64,000 nucleotides of DNA. It comes from Mesobacillus maritimus. GTDB taxonomy: Bacteria; Bacillota; Bacilli; Bacillales; Cytobacillaceae. This document shows, one piece after another, positions 9,048 through 18,973 of this stretch; the first letter of the stretch is position 1, and each line of letters starts with the position of its first letter. Location of the stretch: the NCBI RefSeq assembly GCF_023715205.1, contig NZ_JAMBNR010000007.1, forward strand, positions 202,517 to 266,516, given 5' to 3'. A program made the translations under genes and the position numbers. The notes under the pieces are model-generated. The model searched no databases and was not told where the DNA came from. It saw nothing but the letters and a program-made list of their open reading frames with translations.

Positions 9048-10184
9048 ATGTCAGAAGATATGAACCAAGTTGAAGTAACTAATTTTGAAACAGGTGACCG
9101 TGTCAAAGGTCAGGTTACAAAAGTAGAAGAAAAACAAGTTATTGTAAATATCCAAAACAGTAAATTGGATGGAATCATCCCCATAAGTGAACTTTCAAGT
9201 CTACACATTGAAAAAGCGGAAGACGCTGTTAAAGAAGGCGACGAGCTTGACCTTGAGGTCTTAAAAGTGGAAGAAGAAGCATTGATTCTTTCAAAGCGTA
9301 AAGTAGATGCAGAAAAGGCTTGGGATGAATTACAAGCAAAGTTTGAAAGTGGAGAAATTTTCGAAGCGGAAGTTAAAGATGTCGTGAAAGGTGGACTAGT
9401 TGTTGACCTTGGCGTACGTGGTTTTGTACCTGCATCTTTAGTTGAAGCTCATTTTGTAGAGGATTTCTCTGATTATAAAGGCAAAACGCTTACGTTTAAA
9501 ATTGTTGAGTTTGAGAAAGAGAAAAATCGATTAATCTTATCACATCGTGCTGTTGTTGAACAAGAACAGAGTAAGAAAAAGCAGAGTTTACTTGAGTCAT
9601 TAGAGGCTGGACAAGTGCTTGAAGGAACAGTTCAAAGGATTACTGATTTTGGTGCATTTGTTGATATTGGTGGAGTCGATGGTTTAGTTCATATTTCACA
9701 GCTTTCTCATGAACATGTGGAAAAACCGTCTGATGTGGTCCAAGAAGGTCAAAAGGTTCAAGTAAAGATTTTAAGCGTTGATACAGATAATGAGAGAATC
9801 TCTTTATCAATTAAAGATACCCTACCTGGACCATGGTCTGATATTGAAGAGAAAGCGCCAAAAGGAAGCACTTTAGAAGGTATTGTAAAGCGTTTAGTTT
9901 CATACGGTGCATTTGTGGAAGTATTCCCAGGGGTAGAGGGACTGGTTCATATTTCTCAAATTTCTCATCGTCATATTGGAACACCACATGAGGTATTAGA
10001 AGAGGGGCAACAAGTAAAGGTAAAAGTTCTTGATGTTAATAAAAAAGATGAACGCCTATCTCTAAGCATGAAGGAATTTGAGGAAAAAGAAGTACCTGAT
10101 GTATCTGATTATGAATTACCAGAAGAACCAAAAGGGTTCCAATTGGGTGAGATGATTGGAGATAAACTTAAGAATCTAAAATAA
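9048..10184 (+). CDS. ypfD: S1-domain RNA-binding protein, ribosomal protein S1 homologue
   Basis: The 378-aa protein contains four consecutive S1 OB-fold domains at about 15-85, 100-165, 185-255 and 270-340. The last two carry clear [21 protein letters not shown] cores. This is the short Firmicutes form rather than the six-domain proteobacterial S1, and its role on ribosomes is less certain. The ATG follows AAGGAGG. A 147-bp gap separates it from the acyltransferase gene, and fni follows 13 bp later. Confidence 0.9.
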   Translation: MSEDMNQVEVTNFETGDRVKGQVTKVEEKQVIVNIQNSKLDGIIPISELSSLHIEKAEDAVKEGDELDLEVLKVEEEALILSKRKVDAEKAWDELQAKFESGEIFEAEVKDVVKGGLVVDLGVRGFVPASLVEAHFVEDFSDYKGKTLTFKIVEFEKEKNRLILSHRAVVEQEQSKKKQSLLESLEAGQVLEGTVQRITDFGAFVDIGGVDGLVHISQLSHEHVEKPSDVVQEGQKVQVKILSVDTDNERISLSIKDTLPGPWSDIEEKAPKGSTLEGIVKRLVSYGAFVEVFPGVEGLVHISQISHRHIGTPHEVLEEGQQVKVKVLDVNKKDERLSLSMKEFEEKEVPDVSDYELPEEPKGFQLGEMIGDKLKNLK

Positions 10185-10197
10185 AATGGTGATGAAC

Positions 10198-11247
10198 TTG
10201 TCAAGAATGGAACGGAAAATGGATCATATTAGACTTGCTCTCGAGACAGGTCAGTCAAATCGGACAGGTTTAGATGATATCAGATTTGTTCACCAAAGCA
10301 TTCCTGAAACTTCATTGGATTCGGTTAGTTTAGAAACAAAAATTGGCGAACTTGTTTTAAGTTCGCCAATTTTTATAAATGCAATGACAGGTGGAGGCGG
10401 CGAACGAACACTAGATATTAATCGACGGCTAGCACAAGTTGCCAAAGAGACTGGAATTGGCCTAGCAGTAGGATCGCAAATGGCGGCTTTGAAAAATAAT
10501 GAGGAAAGACCAACATTTGAAGTTGTGCGCGAGGAAAATCCAAATGGTATTATTTTTGGAAACCTTGGTAGTGAGGCAAACGTTGACCAAGCGAGAGCGG
10601 CTGTTGACATGATTCAAGCGGATGGTTTACAAATCCACCTTAATGTTGTTCAAGAACTAACAATGCCTGAAGGAGATCGGAATTTTCGTGGGATGCTCAC
10701 AAGGATTGAACGAATTGTCAATCAGGTAAATGTGCCTGTGATTGCGAAGGAAACAGGTTTTGGTATTAGTAAGGAGAGCGTGGAAGCTTTGTTTTCAGTT
10801 GGAGTTTCTGCAGTGGATGTGAGCGGTTTTGGCGGAACTAATTTTGCTGTTATTGAGAATCAGCGTCGAACCAATACCTATTCATTTTTTGAGAGTTGGG
10901 GTAATCCGACTGCTGCATCCATTATTGAGGCAAATGAGAAAAGCGCTGGTCGACCGATAATCGCTTCAGGAGGTATACAATCAAGCCTTGATGTTGCCAA
11001 GTGTCTAGCACTTGGTGCAAGTGCAGTCGCTTTAGCGGGTAGGATGCTGAGGTCTCTGACTGAACATGGGCAAGAGTACTTAATCACAGAGGTTGCTCAA
11101 TTAAATGACGATCTGAAAGTGATTATGACTGCATTAGGGAAAACGTCCGTTGAGGAACTGAAAACAGCCCCTTTAATCATTTCAGGTGATACTTGGCATT
11201 GGTTAAACGAAAGAGGTATTAATACCAAGAAATATAGTCAGAGGTAA
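10198..11247 (+). CDS. fni: Type 2 isopentenyl-diphosphate delta-isomerase
   Basis: This FMN- and NADPH-dependent enzyme interconverts IPP and DMAPP and supplies prenyl precursors for the hepS/hepT products. I chose the TTG at 10198 because GGTGATG lies just upstream and the resulting 349-aa length matches the B. subtilis protein. An upstream ATG at 10186 lacks a ribosome site. The sequence has the conserved NAMTGGGG phosphate-binding loop, GNLGSEA, and the C-terminal ASGGIQ barrel motif. A strong terminator follows. Confidence 0.9.
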   Translation: MSRMERKMDHIRLALETGQSNRTGLDDIRFVHQSIPETSLDSVSLETKIGELVLSSPIFINAMTGGGGERTLDINRRLAQVAKETGIGLAVGSQMAALKNNEERPTFEVVREENPNGIIFGNLGSEANVDQARAAVDMIQADGLQIHLNVVQELTMPEGDRNFRGMLTRIERIVNQVNVPVIAKETGFGISKESVEALFSVGVSAVDVSGFGGTNFAVIENQRRTNTYSFFESWGNPTAASIIEANEKSAGRPIIASGGIQSSLDVAKCLALGASAVALAGRMLRSLTEHGQEYLITEVAQLNDDLKVIMTALGKTSVEELKTAPLIISGDTWHWLNERGINTKKYSQR

Positions 11248-11282
11248 AAAAGCTTCCACCAGTTAGGTGGAAGCTTTTTTTC
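11246..11282 (+). terminator. Terminator of fni
   Basis: AGCTTCCACC and GGTGGAAGCT form a perfect 10-bp stem, flanked by A and T runs. It can also work for the minus-strand ypzI-like gene, whose stop lies just beyond. Confidence 0.9.
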
Positions 11283-11316
11283 GTGTTAAAGGCTTTTGCG
11301 GTGCTTAATTTGGTCA

Positions 11317-11463
11317 CTACTCACTTTGTTTACCGTCATTTAATCTTCTTGCTTCCTCCGGGCTTTGAAGTTTAGTAGCACCCGGGTAGTGCAAAGCTTG
11401 ATCACGATCTAATTCTACTTGTCCGCCTTTTCTAAGCTTCTTTTCCTGTCGGTCACGTCCCAT
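11317..11463 (-). CDS. ypzI: YpzI-family small protein
   Basis: A 48-residue reading frame on the minus strand starts at the ATG complementary to 11461-11463, after the very strong site GGAGGTGG. The product starts MGRDRQEKKLRKGG and has a highly charged composition with an RDQALHYPGAT core. This matches my memory of B. subtilis YpzI (MGKDRQEKKL..., with a DRDQ..HY.GAT block). It lies between fni and yphA, as in B. subtilis. Function is unknown. The gene is short and easily missed. Confidence 0.8.
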   Translation of the reverse strand: MGRDRQEKKLRKGGQVELDRDQALHYPGATKLQSPEEARRLNDGKQSE

Positions 11464-11569
11464 TATTACCACCTCCTACCTTCTTAAGATGGAACTTGAA
11501 AAAAAGTTTATACCTTGAAGATTAAAGTACATAGGATGCAGCCATAATGGAAATGATAGGAGGGATAGG

Positions 11570-12175
11570 ATGGAAGGTGCAATGTTTTATTGGTTTGCTT
11601 GGTTAGGATGGGTTTGGGCAACGTTTTTCTTGTCCCGAGATAATCCATATCGCCTTAAAATTGCTTTTTGGTTGCTCCTATTAATGATCTCATCTCCTTA
11701 TCGAATAGAGCTGCTAGGCATAGAACTACAGATAACTGCGATTATCCTGATGGGGATTTCATTGGTTGAATTAGCCATCTTGAGAAATCGAATATTTTAT
11801 AGCGTATTTTTGTCCTCTTTCATTATGATGTTAGCTTATGTAAGTTTCTTATTATTTGAGTTATTCGATCCTGTTTGGGTTATTTTTGATCGCAAGTGGA
11901 TGATTGCCATTGGTGGAGTCTTATTAGCATCTGTTTTACAATCTCATAAACGGTTGCAAGTTTTATCGCTTGGGACTGGAATGTTGTTAGGGGAAATATT
12001 CTTCTCTTTTTATATGAAAAAGCTGTCTTTTACTTACGCTGTTGCCTCACCAGTGTTTTTAGATGCCCTTTCGTTAGCGGGGCTGGTGTTCTCGATCTGG
12101 GGAGTCTTATCTTACGTATCCGAATTATCAGCTGATTATATTAATCAAGGAAGGGGAAAACAAAAATCGTCATGA
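11570..12175 (+). CDS. yphA: YphA-like membrane protein
   Basis: The 201-aa protein is almost entirely hydrophobic, with about six predicted membrane helices and no catalytic motif that I recognise. The ATG follows GGAGGGATAGG; an internal ATG at 11582 is less well placed. It overlaps the yphB start by four bases, so the two are translationally coupled. In B. subtilis, yphA lies at the same place before yphB (seaA). Function is unknown. Confidence 0.75.
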   Translation: MEGAMFYWFAWLGWVWATFFLSRDNPYRLKIAFWLLLLMISSPYRIELLGIELQITAIILMGISLVELAILRNRIFYSVFLSSFIMMLAYVSFLLFELFDPVWVIFDRKWMIAIGGVLLASVLQSHKRLQVLSLGTGMLLGEIFFSFYMKKLSFTYAVASPVFLDALSLAGLVFSIWGVLSYVSELSADYINQGRGKQKSS

Positions 12176-13059
12176 CAGAGTATACGCTTCCAATTGTATT
12201 TGGCTTGTTAACGGGTACAATATCACGGTTGTTTATGTTAAGAACCGATTATCGACAGTACCCTACATATTTGCATGGCAAAATTATTCATGTCGCTTTA
12301 GGATTTATTGCTGCTGGCTTAGGTGCTGTGTTTGGACCGGCCATACTAGAAGAAGAATTTACAGCTATAACGTTTTTAACTGTCGCGGCATCACAGTTTC
12401 GAGAAGTAAGAAATATGGAAAGGAATACATTATCAGAATTAGATAACTATGAACTTGTAACACGTGGAAGAACTTATATTGAGGGAATTGCAATTGCATT
12501 TGAGAGTCGGAACTATCTTGTGATTTTTACAGCACTGGTCAGCACAATGGCATATTTACTCTTTAATATATGGATTGGAATTATTGTAGCGATTGCATCG
12601 ATGTACATATCTCACCTATTAATGTCTGGTGGAAAACTTAAGGATATTGTTGATATTGAGTATGTAGAACCAAGGTTCGAGGGTGCCGGTCTCTATGTGG
12701 ACAATATCTACATCATGAATATCGGTTTACCAGCTAGGCAAAAGGAAGTTCTTAGGTATGGAATGGGGTTTATCTTAAAACCTAAAAATTTCAATGCTCG
12801 CTCTACAATTGCAAATCTCGGACAAAGACAGGCGATATTGCATGATGTAGCTACTGCGTTAGGCGTTTATCGAGACTCTGGAACACCAGCACTCGTACCT
12901 TTAGCAAAACGTGATCTTGATGATGGGCGTGTTGGCGTTTTTGTATTACCTCAAGATAGGGATATTGATAAAGCTCTTAAGGTAATCGGAGATGTGCCGA
13001 CGCTTGAAAATGCAATTAGGATGTCAACTGAGAAGGTTGGGATGAAAAATGAATCTTGA
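12172..13059 (+). CDS. yphB: YIEGIA-family membrane protein
   Basis: The 295-aa protein carries the signature YIEGIAIAFES near residue 103, which names the family. It has several N-terminal membrane helices and a soluble C-terminal domain. The family is restricted to spore formers and sits next to its predicted capping subunit, ypzH. The downstream gene overlaps the last ten bases. The biochemical function is not known to me; a role in sporulation is an inference from distribution and context. Confidence 0.8.
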   Translation: MTEYTLPIVFGLLTGTISRLFMLRTDYRQYPTYLHGKIIHVALGFIAAGLGAVFGPAILEEEFTAITFLTVAASQFREVRNMERNTLSELDNYELVTRGRTYIEGIAIAFESRNYLVIFTALVSTMAYLLFNIWIGIIVAIASMYISHLLMSGGKLKDIVDIEYVEPRFEGAGLYVDNIYIMNIGLPARQKEVLRYGMGFILKPKNFNARSTIANLGQRQAILHDVATALGVYRDSGTPALVPLAKRDLDDGRVGVFVLPQDRDIDKALKVIGDVPTLENAIRMSTEKVGMKNES

Positions 13060-13234
13060 AAAGTATATACTAGCAACGATCACAACCAATAGGAATAAGG
13101 TCGGTTCAGGTTTGGGTGTTTTTTATTGTGATACGAAAGAAGAAATGGAAACAGTTACGGCGAATTTGGAAGCCATACTTGATGGGATTGCACACTTGCT
13201 TTCTGAAGATTTATATGTAATTGTCAAACACTGA
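13049..13234 (+). CDS. ypzH: Capping-complex subunit for YIEGIA (YpzH-like)
   Basis: A 61-residue protein starting MNLEKYILATITTNRNKVG, with a GSGLGVFYCDTKEE core. It matches the small protein family annotated as the capping complex subunit for YIEGIA. It starts inside the end of yphB, which suggests coupled translation and joint action. A terminator follows about 50 bp later. Molecular function is unknown. Confidence 0.75.
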   Translation: MNLEKYILATITTNRNKVGSGLGVFYCDTKEEMETVTANLEAILDGIAHLLSEDLYVIVKH

Positions 13235-13284
13235 TAAGGTTTTCGTTGCCTGAACTGGAACATCTTTGATAAAATGAGAAAGTT

Positions 13285-13316
13285 AACCCTTCTTATCAGG
13301 AAGGGTTTTATTTTAT
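13285..13316 (+). terminator. Terminator after ypzH
   Basis: AACCCTTC and GAAGGGTT pair, followed by TTATTTTAT. It separates the yphAB-ypzH unit from der. Confidence 0.75.
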
Positions 13317-13385
13317 CGTTGAGTGTAGGATTCTTTAATTGTAACAGAATAATGTTATCGTAGTGAAATTGAAAGGGTGATTTTT

Positions 13386-14696
13386 ATGGCGAAGCCAGTG
13401 GTAGCGATTGTCGGCCGCCCAAATGTGGGGAAATCGACGATTTTTAACCGGATTGTTGGTGAACGCGTTTCTATAGTAGAGGATATTCCAGGAGTAACTA
13501 GAGATCGTATCTATAGTTCTGCTGAATGGTTAGCATATGATTTTAATATTATTGATACAGGTGGAATTGACATAGGAGACGAGCCTTTTCTTGAGCAAAT
13601 TCGGCAACAAGCGGAAATTGCGATTGAGGAAGCGGATGTAATTCTCTTTCTTGTCAACGGTAGAGAGGGAGTCACAGCTGCAGATGAAGAGGTTGCGAAG
13701 ATTTTATATCGATCCCAAAAACCTATTGTTCTAGGTGTGAACAAAATTGATAACCCAGAGATGCGAAGTGAAATCTATGACTTCTATGCTCTTGGATTTG
13801 GGGAGCCAATCCCGATCTCTGGTTCGCATGGTCTTGGTCTAGGAGATTTACTTGATGAAGCAGCGAAACACTTCCCTAAAGGGGATGAAAAGGATTATGA
13901 TGATGATATCATCAAATTTTCCTTAATCGGCCGCCCGAATGTGGGGAAATCCTCACTTACGAATGCGATTCTCGGCGAAGATCGTGTTATTGTTAGCTCA
14001 ATTGCTGGAACAACAAGAGATGCAATTGATTCCAATTTTAAGTACAATGGTCAAGACTATGTAATAATTGATACGGCCGGAATGAGGAAAAAAGGGAAAG
14101 TATATGAGAGTACTGAGAAATATAGTGTTTTGCGTGCACTAAGAGCGATTGAGCGCTCGGATGTTGTTCTTGTTGTTTTAGACGGCGAAGAAGGGATTAT
14201 CGAACAAGACAAGCATATTGCTGGTTACGCACATGAAGCAGGTCGTGCGGTTATTATCGTGGTAAATAAATGGGATGCTGTTGAGAAAGATGAAAAGACA
14301 ATGAAGGCATTTGAACAAAATATTAGGGAACATTTTCAATTCCTCAATTACGCACCAATCGTCTTTTTGTCTGCGAAAACAAAGAAACGCATTCATACAT
14401 TAATGCCAATGATTGATGTGGCAAGTGAAAACCATTCTAGAAGGGTTCAAACCAATATTCTAAATGAAGTAATTATGGATGCGATTGCAATGAACCCAGC
14501 ACCGGCTGATAAGGGAAAGCGTTTAAAAGTATATTATGCGACTCAAGTATCGGTAAAACCACCAGTATTTGTTGTATTTGTCAATGATCCTGAACTCATG
14601 CATTTCTCTTACCAAAGATTTTTAGAAAATCGTATTCGGGATGCATTCGGATTTGAAGGAACTCCAATTAAAATCTTTGCTAGGGAACGGAAATAA
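13386..14696 (+). CDS. der: Ribosome-assembly GTPase Der (EngA)
   Basis: Der is an essential GTPase for 50S subunit maturation. The 436-aa protein has two consecutive G domains, each with GRPNVGKS (near residues 9 and 183), DTGG/DTAG switch motifs and NKxD motifs. A C-terminal KH-like domain follows. The ATG at 13386 follows AAAGGGTGA with 5-nt spacing; an in-frame GTG at 13377 lies inside that ribosome site. The length equals the B. subtilis protein. Confidence 0.96.
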   Translation: MAKPVVAIVGRPNVGKSTIFNRIVGERVSIVEDIPGVTRDRIYSSAEWLAYDFNIIDTGGIDIGDEPFLEQIRQQAEIAIEEADVILFLVNGREGVTAADEEVAKILYRSQKPIVLGVNKIDNPEMRSEIYDFYALGFGEPIPISGSHGLGLGDLLDEAAKHFPKGDEKDYDDDIIKFSLIGRPNVGKSSLTNAILGEDRVIVSSIAGTTRDAIDSNFKYNGQDYVIIDTAGMRKKGKVYESTEKYSVLRALRAIERSDVVLVVLDGEEGIIEQDKHIAGYAHEAGRAVIIVVNKWDAVEKDEKTMKAFEQNIREHFQFLNYAPIVFLSAKTKKRIHTLMPMIDVASENHSRRVQTNILNEVIMDAIAMNPAPADKGKRLKVYYATQVSVKPPVFVVFVNDPELMHFSYQRFLENRIRDAFGFEGTPIKIFARERK

Positions 14697-14723
14697 TATT
14701 CTTAATTCAAAGGTTGTGGTGAA

Positions 14724-15776
14724 GTGGAACGGAAACTAGAAGATGTAACAGTTGTCGGAGCAGGAAGCTGGGGAACGGCTTTAGCGTTAGTATTAGCTGA
14801 TAATGGTCATCGTGTAAGATTATGGGGACATAACCCAACTCAAATTGAAGAAATCAACCAATACCATACTAATAAAAAATACTTACCTGGTATCGAGTTG
14901 CCGCAATTAATTGAAGGATATAGTGATTTAAAAGCTTCCTTAATGGGAATTGATACGGTGATTTTGGCAGTACCAACAAAAGCGATTAGAGAAGTTTTGC
15001 GAAACATGCAAGAGTTTCAGAAGGAACCTTTAACAATTGTTCATGTAAGTAAAGGGATTGAGCCTGATACTCTTTTAAGGATTTCAGAGATGATTGAACA
15101 GGAGATGCCAGCGACTTTATTAAATGATGTGGTTGTGTTATCTGGACCAAGCCATGCAGAAGAAGTTAGTTTGCGACATCCAACTACAGTCACTGTTTCT
15201 TCGAAGAATATGGAGGCAGCTGAGCGAATTCAGGACTTGTTCTTAAACCAAAATTTTAGGGTATACACAAACCCTGACTTAATCGGCGTCGAAATTGGTG
15301 GGGCGTTGAAAAATATTATCGCTCTTGCAGCTGGTATTTCCGATGGTTTAGGATATGGAGATAATGCAAAGGCAGCTCTTATTACAAGGGGGCTAGCCGA
15401 AATTGCTCGCCTTGGGGTGAAAATGGGAGCGAGTCCTTTAACCTTTTCAGGCTTAACAGGTATTGGCGACTTAATTGTTACTTGTACTAGTGTCCATTCA
15501 CGTAACTGGCGTGCTGGGAATATGTTAGGGAAAGGAGATAATCTCCAAGAAGTACTTGATCAAATGGGAATGGTTGTTGAAGGGGTACGAACAACAAAGG
15601 CTGCTTATCAATTAGCAGAAAAATATGATGTTAAGATGCCAATAACCTGTGCATTAAATAACATTCTATTCCACGGGGTCAATCCTAAAGATGCAGTGGA
15701 TGAGCTCATGACAAGAAGAAAAACACATGAAAATGAAGATCTGGCTAATATACTTAGTTTAGATTCAACTAACTAA
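14724..15776 (+). CDS. gpsA: Glycerol-3-phosphate dehydrogenase [NAD(P)+]
   Basis: This enzyme reduces dihydroxyacetone phosphate to sn-glycerol 3-phosphate for phospholipid synthesis. The 350-aa protein opens with the nucleotide motif [10 protein letters not shown] and contains [13 protein letters not shown] with the catalytic lysine. The [15 protein letters not shown] segment is also typical. The GTG start follows AAGGTTGTGG. It is 27 bp after der and probably co-transcribed, as in B. subtilis. Confidence 0.95.
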   Translation: MERKLEDVTVVGAGSWGTALALVLADNGHRVRLWGHNPTQIEEINQYHTNKKYLPGIELPQLIEGYSDLKASLMGIDTVILAVPTKAIREVLRNMQEFQKEPLTIVHVSKGIEPDTLLRISEMIEQEMPATLLNDVVVLSGPSHAEEVSLRHPTTVTVSSKNMEAAERIQDLFLNQNFRVYTNPDLIGVEIGGALKNIIALAAGISDGLGYGDNAKAALITRGLAEIARLGVKMGASPLTFSGLTGIGDLIVTCTSVHSRNWRAGNMLGKGDNLQEVLDQMGMVVEGVRTTKAAYQLAEKYDVKMPITCALNNILFHGVNPKDAVDELMTRRKTHENEDLANILSLDSTN

Positions 15777-16038
15777 TTCTCTGCAATATCCAATTCTGCT
15801 CATCATTTTCGGATGAAGACGTGATTGTCTCTTTTTACTAGGTTCTTTTCTCTTTCTCAAAACTTGGTTCTTTATAGAGTAAATATAGAATATTTACCTA
15901 TGAGTGCTTTCCAAAGTAAGCATAGAAGAGGAGAAAAGAGATTACAAACTAAGTAATAATGCAGAGAAAAGCTTATTTCACGTTAAAATTTGCTTTAAGT
16001 TTTTAACACAAGCTCTGCAAAAACAACATTTCTCTTAA

Positions 16039-16224
16039 ATATTTTGTGTTCAGGAAAATAATATTTTCTTATTTCACAAAATATAGGCATTCGAGGATGC
16101 GAGTATTCATCGATTTGCATACAATGCAACGAAGCAACTGGTAGTTTGAACCCGGTGTGTGGGTAATTTAGTCACTTATAAACTGAGATGAGGAAACTGC
16201 CCCTTCCTTATCTCAGCTTTTTTT
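16039..16224 (+). ncRNA. Candidate structured RNA ending in a terminator
   Basis: Four stem-loops follow each other. ATATTTTGTG/CACAAAATAT (16039-16084) encloses GAAAAT/ATTTTC. GCAT/ATGC lies at 16087-16100. TTGCAT/ATGCAA (16115-16129) has flanking TCG/CGA. Last is a terminator (CTGAGAT...ATCTCAG plus eight T, 16183-16224). No reading frame covers them. I cannot match them to a known RNA family; they may instead be gpsA 3' sequence. Confidence 0.3.
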
Positions 16225-16265
16225 GTTTGAAAACTATGCTAAAGGTGCTTTATGAACCATTTTTA

Positions 16266-16274
16266 TGATATAAT
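16266..16274 (+). promoter_or_regulatory. Extended -10 promoter element before yphE
   Basis: TG-A-TATAAT matches the extended -10 consensus of sigma A exactly. The -35 position (TGCTTT) is poor. It lies 28 bp before the yphE start codon. Confidence 0.55.
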
Positions 16275-16301
16275 ACTTCTCGGAAAAGGGGAGTGGTTTT
16301 A

Positions 16302-16502
16302 TTGTCACCAGCTTTACTAAAAATGTATATTTCGTTTGTGGGCATGGGGTTGATGTTTCTTGCTCTTATCACACTTTATTTTAGTCGGTATAAATTAAAA
16401 GGCTTCTTTAAAGCAATCACAGGTTTTCTTGCATTTATTTTTATGGCTACAGCAGGACTTATAATCTTTTTTGTTGTTCTAAGTGGCCCTACAACAGGTT
16501 GA
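16302..16502 (+). CDS. yphE: DUF2768 membrane protein (YphE-like)
   Basis: A 66-residue protein with two predicted membrane helices and little else. The TTG at 16302 follows GGGGAG with 8-nt spacing; the upstream GTG at 16293 overlaps that ribosome site and is less likely. It lies between gpsA and yphF, as in B. subtilis. Function is unknown. Confidence 0.75.
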   Translation: MSPALLKMYISFVGMGLMFLALITLYFSRYKLKGFFKAITGFLAFIFMATAGLIIFFVVLSGPTTG

Positions 16503-16530
16503 TGATAAAAATGAGAGTGAGTATAAAGTT

Positions 16531-17241
16531 ATGCTTAAATTAATTAAAATGTGGTCTGGAGTCTTTTTTTTACTATTTTTAACAGGATGTATGTATCCAA
16601 AAGAAAATTTGGCTCAAAATCAAGTCCCCTATGATGCACAAATCAATATGGTCCAAGAGGCTGTCAATCAGTTTCAGGAGAGCAATAATGGGATTTTGCC
16701 AATAAAAACGAAAGATGCATCAACACCGATTTACCAAAAGTATTTAATCGATTTTAAAAAAATTGTACCCGAGTACATATCTGAAGTTCCTGGAAACGCC
16801 TATGAGAGTGGTGGGGTATTTCAATATGTTTTAATTGATGTTGAAAACGAACCTACAGTTAAATTATTGGATTTACGAGTAGCCGAAACGATTCGAGAAA
16901 TTAAAATTAAGATACAAGCAAATAAATATCCACCATTTAAGGGTCAGCTTTCAAAAAATCTATTTACGCTAGATTTTAGTAAAATAGGTTACACTGAAGA
17001 ACCGGTCGCAGTTAGTCCCTATACGGGAAAAAATCTTCCTTATGTGATTACTGGTGAAGGTGAAATCTACGTCGATTACCGGAGTGATCTTTACCAAGTT
17101 ATCAAAGAAAACGAATACAACCTTACACCGGGAGAAGATATTCGGTATATCCTCACCGAAAATTCGCCAATTGTACCCGGATATTCACTTCCATATACAG
17201 TAGATCCCGAAAATGGAGAACCAATCTTTTTAGAGAATTAG
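16531..17241 (+). CDS. yphF: YphF-like lipoprotein
   Basis: The 236-aa protein has a short lipoprotein signal ending in the lipobox LTGC (about residues 17-20), so it should be lipid-anchored on the outer face of the membrane. The rest is a soluble domain without motifs that I recognise. The ATG at 16531 leaves a normal signal peptide, while an upstream frame extension would bury it. It precedes spoIVA, as in B. subtilis, and ends at a strong terminator. Function is unknown. Confidence 0.78.
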   Translation: MLKLIKMWSGVFFLLFLTGCMYPKENLAQNQVPYDAQINMVQEAVNQFQESNNGILPIKTKDASTPIYQKYLIDFKKIVPEYISEVPGNAYESGGVFQYVLIDVENEPTVKLLDLRVAETIREIKIKIQANKYPPFKGQLSKNLFTLDFSKIGYTEEPVAVSPYTGKNLPYVITGEGEIYVDYRSDLYQVIKENEYNLTPGEDIRYILTENSPIVPGYSLPYTVDPENGEPIFLEN

Positions 17242-17245
17242 TCAT

Positions 17246-17289
17246 AACCCTTCTTCTGCACAATATATTGTGGAAGAAGGGTTTTTTTT
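17246..17289 (+). terminator. Terminator of yphF
   Basis: AACCCTTCTTC..CACAA pairs with TTGTG.GAAGAAGGGTT with a TATA loop, followed by eight T. This is one of the strongest terminators in the window. Confidence 0.9.
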
Positions 17290-17363
17290 CCTTCAGGGAG
17301 TGGTAGTGGGAAGAGACCCCACATACTCGTGGGATAGCATAAAGTGAAAAAAATTAAAAAAAT

Positions 17364-17395
17364 GTCATAGAGGTATAGGACAACGTCATAGATAT
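17364..17395 (+). promoter_or_regulatory. Possible sigma-E promoter of spoIVA
   Basis: GTCATAGAGG (17364-17373) and CATAGATAT (17387-17395) sit at the spacing used by sigma E and partly match its -35 and -10 consensus. B. subtilis spoIVA is a sigma-E gene; the assignment here is inference. Confidence 0.4.
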
Positions 17396-17462
17396 ATATT
17401 GTCCCAGATTACCAAAAGGATGATATTTTTTCCCACTAACTCTATGATCGGGAGGGGATCAC

Positions 17463-18941
17463 TTGGAAAAGGTAGATATTTTTAAGGATATCGCTGAGCG
17501 AACAGGCGGCGATATATACTTGGGAGTTGTCGGTGCAGTAAGAACAGGCAAGTCCACTTTCATCAAGAAATTTATGGAACTCGTTGTTTTACCAAATATA
17601 GAAAATGAAGCGGATCGTGCTCGCTGTCAAGACGAATTGCCACAGAGTGCGGCAGGTAAAACAATTATGACAACTGAACCAAAATTCGTACCTAATCAGG
17701 CGGCATCCATTCACGTAGATGAAGGCCTAGATGTCAACATAAGGCTAGTAGATTGTGTTGGATATACAGTCCCTGGTGCAAAAGGTTACGAAGATGAAAA
17801 TGGGCCAAGGATGATTAATACACCTTGGTACGAGGAACCGATTCCGTTTCATGAAGCGGCGGAAATCGGAACTAGAAAGGTAATTCAAGAACATTCAACA
17901 ATAGGTGTGGTAATTACTTCTGATGGAACGATTGGTGACATTCCGCGGATGGATTACCTTGAAGCAGAAGAAAGAGTCATTGAGGAATTAAAAGAGGTCG
18001 GGAAACCGTTTATCATGGTGGTAAACAGTGCACAACCTCACCATCCCAATACTGAAACTTTAAGAAATGAGCTAGCAGAGAAATATGATATTCCTGTTTT
18101 AGCAATGAGTGTAGAAAGTATGCGAGAAACCGATGTCTTGGCTGTTTTGCGTGAGGCATTATATGAATTCCCTGTTCTCGAGGTGAATGTAAATTTACCA
18201 AGTTGGGTAATGGTCTTAAGAGAAAATCATTGGCTGCGTGAAAGTTATCAAGAGGCAGTAAAAGAGACGGTTAAAGATATAAAGCGTCTCCGTGATGTCG
18301 ATCGAGTTGTTCAACAATTCAGTGACTATGAGTTTATAGATAGTGCAGGTCTTGCAGGAATTGAGATGGGGCAGGGGGTAGCTGAGATTGACTTGTTTGC
18401 TCCAGATGACCTTTATGATGACATCCTCAAGGAAATTGTTGGCGTTGAGATCCGTGGAAAGGATCATTTGTTAGAATTAATGCAAGACTTTGCCTATGCG
18501 AAAGCTGAGTACGATCAAGTGGCAGATGCCTTAAAGATGGTAAAACAAACCGGCTATGGGATTGCTTCGCCTTCATTGACAGATATGAGTTTGGAAGAAC
18601 CGGAAATTATTCGCCAAGGCTCGAGATTTGGAGTTCGTCTAAAGGCGGTTGCTCCTTCCATCCATATGATTAAAGTTGATGTTGAGTCGGAATTCTCACC
18701 GATAATTGGGACTGAGAAGCAAAGTGAGGAATTAGTTCGTTACTTAATGCAAGACTTTGAGGATGACCCACTGTCCATTTGGAATTCAGATATATTCGGG
18801 AGAAGCTTAAGTTCCATTGTCAGAGAAGGAATCTCTGCAAAACTCTCCTTAATGCCGGAAAACGCACGCTATAAATTAAAAGAGACGCTAGAGCGAATTA
18901 TTAATGAAGGCTCAGGTGGTTTAATCGCAATTATTTTATAA
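17463..18941 (+). CDS. spoIVA: Stage IV sporulation protein A, coat basement-layer ATPase
   Basis: SpoIVA polymerises around the forespore, using ATP, to form the platform on which the spore coat assembles. The 492-aa protein has exactly the B. subtilis length. The N-terminal ATPase domain has the Walker A motif GAVRTGKST (near residue 24). A DCVGYTVPGA switch-like motif and a middle and C-terminal polymerisation region follow. The TTG start follows GGGAGGGG. The gene is monocistronic between two terminators, with a possible sigma-E promoter. Confidence 0.96.
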   Translation: MEKVDIFKDIAERTGGDIYLGVVGAVRTGKSTFIKKFMELVVLPNIENEADRARCQDELPQSAAGKTIMTTEPKFVPNQAASIHVDEGLDVNIRLVDCVGYTVPGAKGYEDENGPRMINTPWYEEPIPFHEAAEIGTRKVIQEHSTIGVVITSDGTIGDIPRMDYLEAEERVIEELKEVGKPFIMVVNSAQPHHPNTETLRNELAEKYDIPVLAMSVESMRETDVLAVLREALYEFPVLEVNVNLPSWVMVLRENHWLRESYQEAVKETVKDIKRLRDVDRVVQQFSDYEFIDSAGLAGIEMGQGVAEIDLFAPDDLYDDILKEIVGVEIRGKDHLLELMQDFAYAKAEYDQVADALKMVKQTGYGIASPSLTDMSLEEPEIIRQGSRFGVRLKAVAPSIHMIKVDVESEFSPIIGTEKQSEELVRYLMQDFEDDPLSIWNSDIFGRSLSSIVREGISAKLSLMPENARYKLKETLERIINEGSGGLIAIIL

Positions 18942-18947
18942 TGATAC

Positions 18948-18973
18948 GACTCCAGTTATGGAGTCTTTTTTTT
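18948..18973 (+). terminator. Terminator of spoIVA
   Basis: GACTCC pairs with GGAGTC around an AGTTAT loop, followed by eight T. Confidence 0.8.

Larger units (their letters stand above)
15777..16301 (+). other. Intergenic region: possible degenerate repeat and a hairpin cluster
   Basis: No gene is visible in this 525-bp gap. The first half (15840-16030) is T- and A-rich and loosely resembles the inverted-repeat family, starting GGTTCTTTTCTCTTTCTC, but the match is weak. The second half contains stacked hairpins and a terminator, described separately. Confidence 0.4.

Noticed and set aside
15840..16030. Further copy of the inverted-repeat element
   Set aside because: Only loose similarity at one end; not listed as a repeat without an alignment.
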